From: Camillea tinctor
Lineage: Eukaryota; Ascomycota; Sordariomycetes; Xylariales; Xylariaceae
Length of the DNA stretch: 64,000 nucleotides
Direction: 5' to 3'
NCBI GenBank assembly: GCA_022578605.1
Contig: MU394137.1
Coordinates: forward strand, 62,001-126,000
The position numbers and the translations under genes are program-made. This document shows, piece after piece, positions 58,313-64,000 of the stretch; the stretch's first letter is position 1, and every line of letters starts with the position of its first letter. The notes below the pieces were generated by a model. It was not told the origin of the DNA, searched no databases, and was given only the letters and a program-made list of their open reading frames with translations.

Positions 58313-60068
58313 ATGTCGTCCGACCTAGAAACCAAGAAGAAGAATATGGCTGTCGATGATCTGCACCGCGCCGAGAGCGCCGGCGGCGAGACGGGATCGG
58401 CCGATGAACTGTTGACATCCCTTGGTTACACCCCCGAACTATCACGCAATCGATCGACTCTGCAGGTTGCATTCATGTCCTTCGTCTTGGCGTCCATTCC
58501 CTACGGATTGGCTACTACTATGTCGTATCCTCTCATCGGTGGTGGTCCTGTCAATATCATCTGGGGCTGGCTTGCTGTATCTCTGATTATCATCTGTGTC
58601 GCCGGCTCTCTTGGCGAAGTCACCAGTGTCTATCCGACCGCTGGCGGTGTCTACTACCAGGCCTTTATGCTCGCTCCTCCTAACTGGCGCCGTGTTGCCG
58701 CCTGGACCTGTGGTTGGCTGTACGTTGTTGGCAATGTCACCATCACCTTGGCCGTCAACTTTGGCACTACTCTGTTCTTGATCGGCTGTGTCAATGTTTT
58801 TGATACTGCCTCAGGCGACGCTGTTCTCGCTGGCGATGCTTATCAAGCTTTTCTCATCTTCCTTGGCATCACCATCTTCTGCAACTTGGTGTCGTCTTTG
58901 TGCAATAGGTGGCTTCCCCTTATCGATGTAAGAAACCAATTTTGCTGAACGCGAGCAGTGTGATAGATTGCTGACTTAACTCCTATTTGGATGATTAGAC
59001 ATTCGCTATCTTTTGGACTTTCGCTGGTGTTATTGCTATATTGGTTTGTGTCTTGGCTATTGCCAAGGAGGGTCGCCGCGATGCGAGCTTCGTGTTCACC
59101 CATTTCGAGGCCAATTCCGGTTGGACTCCTGGCTGGTCTTTTATGGTCGGTCTCTTGCACGCCGCCTATGCTACATCTTCTACTGGAATGATTATCTCGT
59201 AAGTCGTCAAATAATACATGCCTACATCTCATGAGCCTGGCACGGAATACTAAAACCGGTTATCCAGGATGTGCGAAGAGGTCAAGGCACCAGCCACGCA
59301 GGTCCCCAAGGCGATGGTCCTGACCGTCTGCCTTAACACTCTTGCTGGATTGCTATTCATGATTCCATTAGTATTTGTTCTACCCGATATCAAGGAACTG
59401 ACTATGCTGGCTCAGCCTGTGCCAGTCATTATTAAGTCTGCCGTGGGCAATGCAGGCGGAGCGTTTGCATTGCTTATTCCCCTCCTTGTGCTAGCAATTA
59501 TCTGCGGTATTGGTTGCACTACAGCGTCTTCGCGATGTATATATGCATTTGCCCGCGATGGTGCTATTCCGGGTTCGAAGTGGTGGAAAGTGGTCAACCC
59601 CAAATTGGACGTTCCTCTCAATGCTATGATGCTCAGCATGGTGGTTCAACTTGTTCTCGGTCTCATCTATTTCGGCTCATCTACGGCTTTCAGCGCTTTC
59701 TCTGGCGTTGGTGTCATTGCTCTGACGACAGCCTACATTATTCCGATCGTTGTCAGCATGCTCGAGGGACGAAAGACCGTCAAGACCGCCAGCTTTCAGC
59801 TTGGTGCATTTGGTTGGTTCTGCAATATAGTTTCTGTTGGTGAGTACTCCCATAGCCGTTTGGGCATTGCCCGTGCCTCCTGTACGCTAACACAGAGATA
59901 GCTTGGTCTTTGCTCGCGATCCCTCTGTTCTGTATGCCTACAACGGTTCCCATTACTGACCCTGGGCTAATGAACTACGCATCTGTCGTCTTCGTTGGTT
60001 TCACCTCAATTTCGGTTGTGTGGTATATTGTCTGGGGACGCAAGCACTACACCGGACCGCCGACGTGA
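58313..60068 (+). CDS. APC-superfamily permease (GABA/choline/amino-acid type)
   Basis: Plasma or organelle membrane transporter for an amino acid, GABA, choline or similar amine. Four exons, 58313-58927, 58999-59198, 59268-59839 and 59902-60068, join in frame to 517 residues with about twelve hydrophobic spans. The N-terminus is a polar cytosolic tail. Landmarks: SFVLASIPYGLATTMSYPLI (first span), GEVTSVYPTAGGVYYQAF (the consensus region after span two, typical of the UGA4/HNM1 group), FMVGLLHAAYATSSTGMII, EEVKAPATQVPKAMV and TASSRCIYAFARDGAIPGS. The C-terminus ends GRKHYTGPP, close to the GPxP ending of this fungal subfamily. Introns are 71, 69 and 62 bases. Substrate cannot be set from sequence. 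Confidence 0.92.
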
Positions 60069-60468
60069 CGAGAGTTGGGAAGTACCTTGGGCTTGGATAT
60101 ACCCGAGCGCGAACGGCTGATTCCCCTTGAGCTCGTGAACTCTATGTGAATCGCTTGAATACGTGCTCGTCGCTTCTTAATATTATGTGACTTTTTTTTT
60201 TAGCTTTGGAATGATACTTTAAGAGTGACGGGTGCGAGAAATTCTTGCTTCTGAATTGACGTGAACAGGGAGGATCCGCTGGAAACGCTCACGACTAGAA
60301 AATAATATTATGAAAAGCACTACGATATATACATAGAAACACATATATACCATGTTCATTATATAAACAAGAATATACCAGAACATTATACACAAGCTAA
60401 CCCGGCCTACTAGCATTCACACAACTACTCAGCCCGTCATGCCACCGCAAACAGTTTCATTCGATCAT
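60069..60468. other. Convergent 3' flanks
   Basis: Spacer between permease and AA9 genes, AT-rich around 60300-60390. No gene. Confidence 0.5.
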
Positions 60469-61655
60469 TTAATTCGTGCATTGCGAATAATAGTCGTTGA
60501 GCTTGTTACAAGTGCCAGTCTACACCAATAGTGAGTAAAGGTCCAGCTAGATATTCGAAACAGCCATGATACAAAAAAGGGAGAAGGAAAAAAAACTTAC
60601 ACCACAAGTCGTGCAACCAGTGAAACCACTACCACCGCATTGGCCATATAATGACACCTGACATCCTGCGGTGCTGGTTGACGTAGCCTTCGCCGTCGAG
60701 GTCGTCAGCGTAGTCGGCGTCTGAACCACAGCCGTCTGTGCACTCGTAGTAGCTGTCGCCGCTGCCGTCGTCGCACCCGAAGCCAGCGTCGAGCTCGCGC
60801 CCGCCGCGCAAGTGCTCTCACACCCAGCGCACGGCGCCCCCGCGCTGCGCGTCGACCCGCCCGCGTACACCGTCGGGCCCGGCGCAATGTACGTAGTCAT
60901 GGGCGCATGGATATCCACGAGGATGCCGGGATCCGAAGCGGCGTACGCGCCGGGGAAAGCCACACCGGCCGGCGCCGCCGCCGCACTCCCGCCGCCCTCG
61001 ATCGTCAGCTGGAAGCACGTCACGTAGAACTGCGCGCCCCCCGCGGACCCCGCCGTGTGCAGCGCCAGCGCCTCCGCCCGCAGCAGGTAGTCCCCCGGCG
61101 CCAGGTCCGCCGGCACCGCCACGTCCAGCCGCCCGCAGCACGCCGTCAGGTCCTTGGTGCCCCAGAAGTCGTCGTCGCCCGACGACCCGGACGGGTTCGC
61201 CGCCCACGTGTCGGCCCAGATCTTGAACCACGATGTGGCGGCGCTGGGGACCGACGCGGCGGACGCGTCGGAGACGGAGGCGAGGTACACTTGCACGGGC
61301 CCGTAGTGCGCGCCGCCGATGGCTTCGTTGGCGCAGGAGCGGTCGCCGGGCTGCTGGTGCATCTCGATGGTTACGGTGGATCCGGCTTTGACGCTACACT
61401 TGCTGGCGGCGGGCGAGGTCCCCGCGTTGCAGGCTATGTCCGAGGAGGTCACGTCGGTGATGGGGGAGTTGGAGAGGGGGAGGCGGGCGCAGGTCGAGCC
61501 GTAAGGGGGGGTGTTAGTTTATGGGTTGGGATAGGATAGGGAAGGGGGCAACTTATCTGGTCAACACCGTCGATCCATAGGTCCTGGAAGGTGGCGTGCG
61601 CGGCGACCTGGCTGGAGGCTGCGGCTACGAGAGCCGCGTAGATGGTAGACTTCAT
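60469..61655 (-). CDS. AA9 lytic polysaccharide monooxygenase with C-terminal CBM1
   Basis: Secreted copper enzyme that oxidatively cleaves cellulose or related glucans. Three exons on the minus strand: 61655-61557, 61500-60601 and 60519-60469 (349 residues). A 19-residue signal peptide (MKSTIYAALVAAASSQVAA) leaves His20 as the N-terminal residue, the first half of the copper histidine brace; His98 (GGAHYGPVQVYL) is the second and Tyr192 (AQFYVTC) the axial ligand. Intron 1 (61501-61556) has AT and AC ends, needed to give DGVDQGSTCARLP. A Thr/Ala/Ser linker leads to a CBM1 (LYGQCGGSGFTGCTTC, completed over intron 2 as NKLNDYYSQCTN). If intron 1 is retained the protein stops after 68 residues. 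Confidence 0.9.
61501..61556 (-). other. Apparent AT-AC intron 1 of the AA9 gene
   Basis: Exon 1 ends GTTGACCAG and the intron begins ATAAGTTG. It ends CCCCTTAC, immediately before GGCTCGACC, with a CTAAC branch site about 11 bases upstream. There is no AG between that branch site and the conserved exon start, so a GT-AG intron cannot produce the family sequence. The donor is U2-like (ATAAGT), not the U12 form ATATCC. Confidence 0.65.
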
Positions 61656-63877
61656 GGCTATGGAGAGAATGTGAGGACGAGATTATGAGAAGTAAGGTAA
61701 GGCGGTTGGGCTACCAGGCGGCTTGTGTAGATCGGGAAGATCAGATGTCTGGGCAGTACTGCTAAACCCAGGGGACTGGGCCACAGACACATTTATATAT
61801 ACCTACCTACTTACAGACTCTTTTGCTTATACAGGTAGGTACTCCCTCGTTCGTCTATATGAGAGAGGGGGTTAAGGGACGGTTTCAGGTCTCCATCGTC
61901 CGATCCTCATCCTAACTTCGTTTTCTCTAAAACCTCCCTCTCCACCTATCCCATAGTCCTTCCGTCATCGTACCACTTAAACATGACCCACCTCCGTGAA
62001 GGGTATGCAATATGGTCAGGTGCAGTTATTTCTCAGACCGAAACCATTATGATTTATCTCGATCACTATAAGTCGTGCCCCGGTAAGTAAGCAAGATGGA
62101 GCTATCGGCTGGCCGGGAGGACTAGGAGAACAGGGCATCTGTTTGGCGGGCAAACTACATACACAGGTAAGTATATAGGGTGGCAATTTAGGTTCACGAT
62201 GGGGCTTCGGGAATTAAATGGGCCAGATAAAAAAAAGAAACGCGAAAGGGGTGGTCCGGGGGGCCGGGTCCCGGCGGCGAGGGCGGAGGTCAATTGGTGG
62301 ATTTTGCGCAAGGTCCAATATACCTGAATCGGCGCGGCAATCTATCTCCAGATTGCCAAAATTGGGACTGAAGGAAGGCTTGGCGCCGAACCCTCGTGTG
62401 CTAGCGGTGCTAGACCCGAAATAGGGGGGATAAGAAAAACTTTTGATGCCTTCGTCGACAGTCGAGACAAGCCAGGTGAACTAAAAGAGTCAAGTAACTG
62501 GGAGGAAATCTTGAACTAATATCCAAGAATGATTGCACTATCGTTTTTCAAGACACAAGTTTGGTTTCGTTGCTCTTTTGCCTATCATTTATGATAGTCG
62601 ACATAAATGGGAGCATCAATGGTCGTTCAATATTTCATATAGACATTTTTTGACCCTCTATGCTAGGGTACTTTAAAAAAGGAGTGCTTGTGGGGTTGAA
62701 ATTAATCAACAATTCTCGTGATTCTCCGGCAAAGCTACTCCGTATACCCTATAGCAATGTAAATACATAGACTACCTAGATAAGTCTTCATGCTAATATT
62801 GAAATTGATAAATATTGATACTCGATATCAGGAAAGAACCTATAGATATAGTCGTATAGCAGGGCGGTAGCCCAATATTCCAACACCTCCGATTTGTATG
62901 TGTGTTCAACTAGCGTATGTATATTATGTTAGAGAGAGCAACAGAGCCTCTATTTACAACTATGGTGATATTATAGAAGGCACTGAATAATATGCATTAC
63001 CTACCATGTTTCAATATCACTCACTTGCTTGTTCAGTAATGTTACAACAGCTGTTGTACAGCCCATTATACCATGAGGGCAAAGGGTCTCACAATGACCG
63101 AGTTGGTCATTGTAGCTCAATTCTATATTATATAGTTACTCCCTAGCTAGCTGGCTGAGGCGTAACAAGTAATCCACAAGCATGTGAGACTCAATATCAA
63201 GACCGTGCCCACTAAAAGGCGATCACCCCTGTAGTTCCCACTGCACAACCTCCCTTGGTGTTGTTTCCTGCAACCTGCTGCTAGTGGCTGGCTGGCATTG
63301 TGATTTTCAACCACATACACGTTGGCGGCTCCATTGTGCTGACCTTCGAGTTCTATACACTAGCATCTCTGGAGTGTTCAGTGTCTTTATAAATATGTTG
63401 ACACGGAACTCGCATTGATGTGTACAATAAGACTAAAAATCATACAATAGAGTTACTATCTGCTTCACAATTCCAAACTGATGATATAACATGAGAAAGA
63501 TCATCAACGAAGAATATAATGCCTCACTTCACATATGTACCTGATACAATGCTTGAACTGTATCTCAGTGAAAACCTAGGTCCTCACAGTCAAGGCTCTC
63601 AACCAAGCCAGTTGTATGTTAAAAGGCCGTTGCAGCCAACACATTGGCAAGGGATACATGTACCTACAGTAACACTGCATAAGCCAACCTACGCACTCCG
63701 AGACCCGAATCAGATCTGTACCACACCGAGAAGAGTTATCAATCTCGGGTCCTCGGCTTACAGAGATGGCATTTCCCCCGTCCATGCCAGACCCTATCAC
63801 AGTCTTGGTTTAGATGCAGGTTAGAGGCACATCAGTGCATAGGCGCTCAAAATTGTGATACTAAATGTCTCCGACGC
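61656..63877. other. Intergenic; no gene recognised
   Basis: Contains the AA9 promoter with TACCTACCTACTTAC repeats near 61800. A perfect 9-base stem (ACAATGACC, GAGTT, GGTCATTGT) lies at 63091-63113. Small open frames at 62102-62424 and 63519-63824 have no family resemblance. Confidence 0.45.
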
Positions 63878-64000
63878 CTAAACCACGTCGCGATCCCAGT
63901 TGACATGGGGATTCCATTTGTTGGTACTCCTGAGGACCCTATTCTCCTCAGCGGCGGAACGTTGGCGGAACATCCGGTAAAGAGCAGGCTTTATCATCGG
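63878..64000 (-). CDS. Possible 3' end of a minus-strand gene running off the right edge
   Basis: Reading leftward from the window edge, one frame stays open for 40 codons to a stop at 63880-63878 and looks protein-like: MIKPALYRMFRQRSAAEE, then NKWNPHVNWDRDVV at the C-terminus. I do not recognise the family and too little is visible for a function. It could also be chance, though the residue mix (Arg, Trp, Asn, Asp) resembles a real C-terminus. Confidence 0.35.
   Translation of the reverse strand, partial: PMIKPALYRMFRQRSAAEENRVLRSTNKWNPHVNWDRDVV

Noticed and set aside
63091..63113. Perfect 9-base stem with 5-base loop
   Set aside because: No neighbouring gene end, no T run and no repeats elsewhere; a short palindrome like this is expected by chance in a window this size.

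Overview
This window is nuclear DNA from a filamentous ascomycete, most likely a Pezizomycotina mould of the Sordariomycetes type. The evidence is: short introns (about 45-160 bases) with CTAAC-like branch sites; two fungal zinc-cluster regulators; a cellulose-active AA9 monooxygenase with a fungal cellulose-binding module; a Crh-type wall enzyme; and one AT-rich block bearing the transition-only signature of repeat-induced point mutation (RIP). Genus cannot be read from the sequence. All gene models below were assembled by hand from reading frames and splice sites.

Layout from left to right. 0-5 kb: translation factor eEF1B-gamma (start lies off the left edge) and a BAHD-like acyltransferase. 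5-12.4 kb: gene-poor, with a decayed subtilisin-like (S8) gene, an unrecognised decayed gene and a diverged inverted repeat. 12.4-14 kb: a berberine-bridge-type FAD oxidase. 17.5-22.1 kb: two splicing factors in tandem (Sad1/USP39-like and ESS-2/DGCR14-like), then an NADPH-dependent FMN reductase. 23.2-24.8 kb: a five-exon mitochondrial HTD2-type hydratase. 28.8-31.3 kb: a regulator with two complete zinc clusters. 32.3-35.9 kb: a RIP-degraded DNA transposon with 168-base terminal inverted repeats. 37.3-40 kb: a MAPEG membrane protein and a Crh-like transglycosylase with a chitin-binding domain, followed by a tRNA-related SINE-like element. 40.9-45 kb: an acidic orphan protein, a beta-hydroxyacid dehydrogenase and deoxyribose-phosphate aldolase. 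45.8-51.8 kb: a second zinc-cluster regulator convergent with an alpha-L-rhamnosidase (GH78). 55-60 kb: a broken Gfo/Idh/MocA oxidoreductase and an amino-acid/choline-type permease. 60.5-61.7 kb: the AA9 monooxygenase. The last ~120 bases hold what may be the tail of another minus-strand gene.

The genes form no obvious secondary-metabolite cluster. The clearest functional theme is carbohydrate and plant-wall use (GH78, AA9, DERA, permease) plus wall remodelling (Crh). The least ordinary things are in gene structure: an apparent AT-AC intron in the AA9 gene, two GC-AG introns in the rhamnosidase gene, a tandem zinc-cluster regulator, and a transposon whose two ends differ only by transitions. 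No defence system, CRISPR array or new multi-gene system was found.
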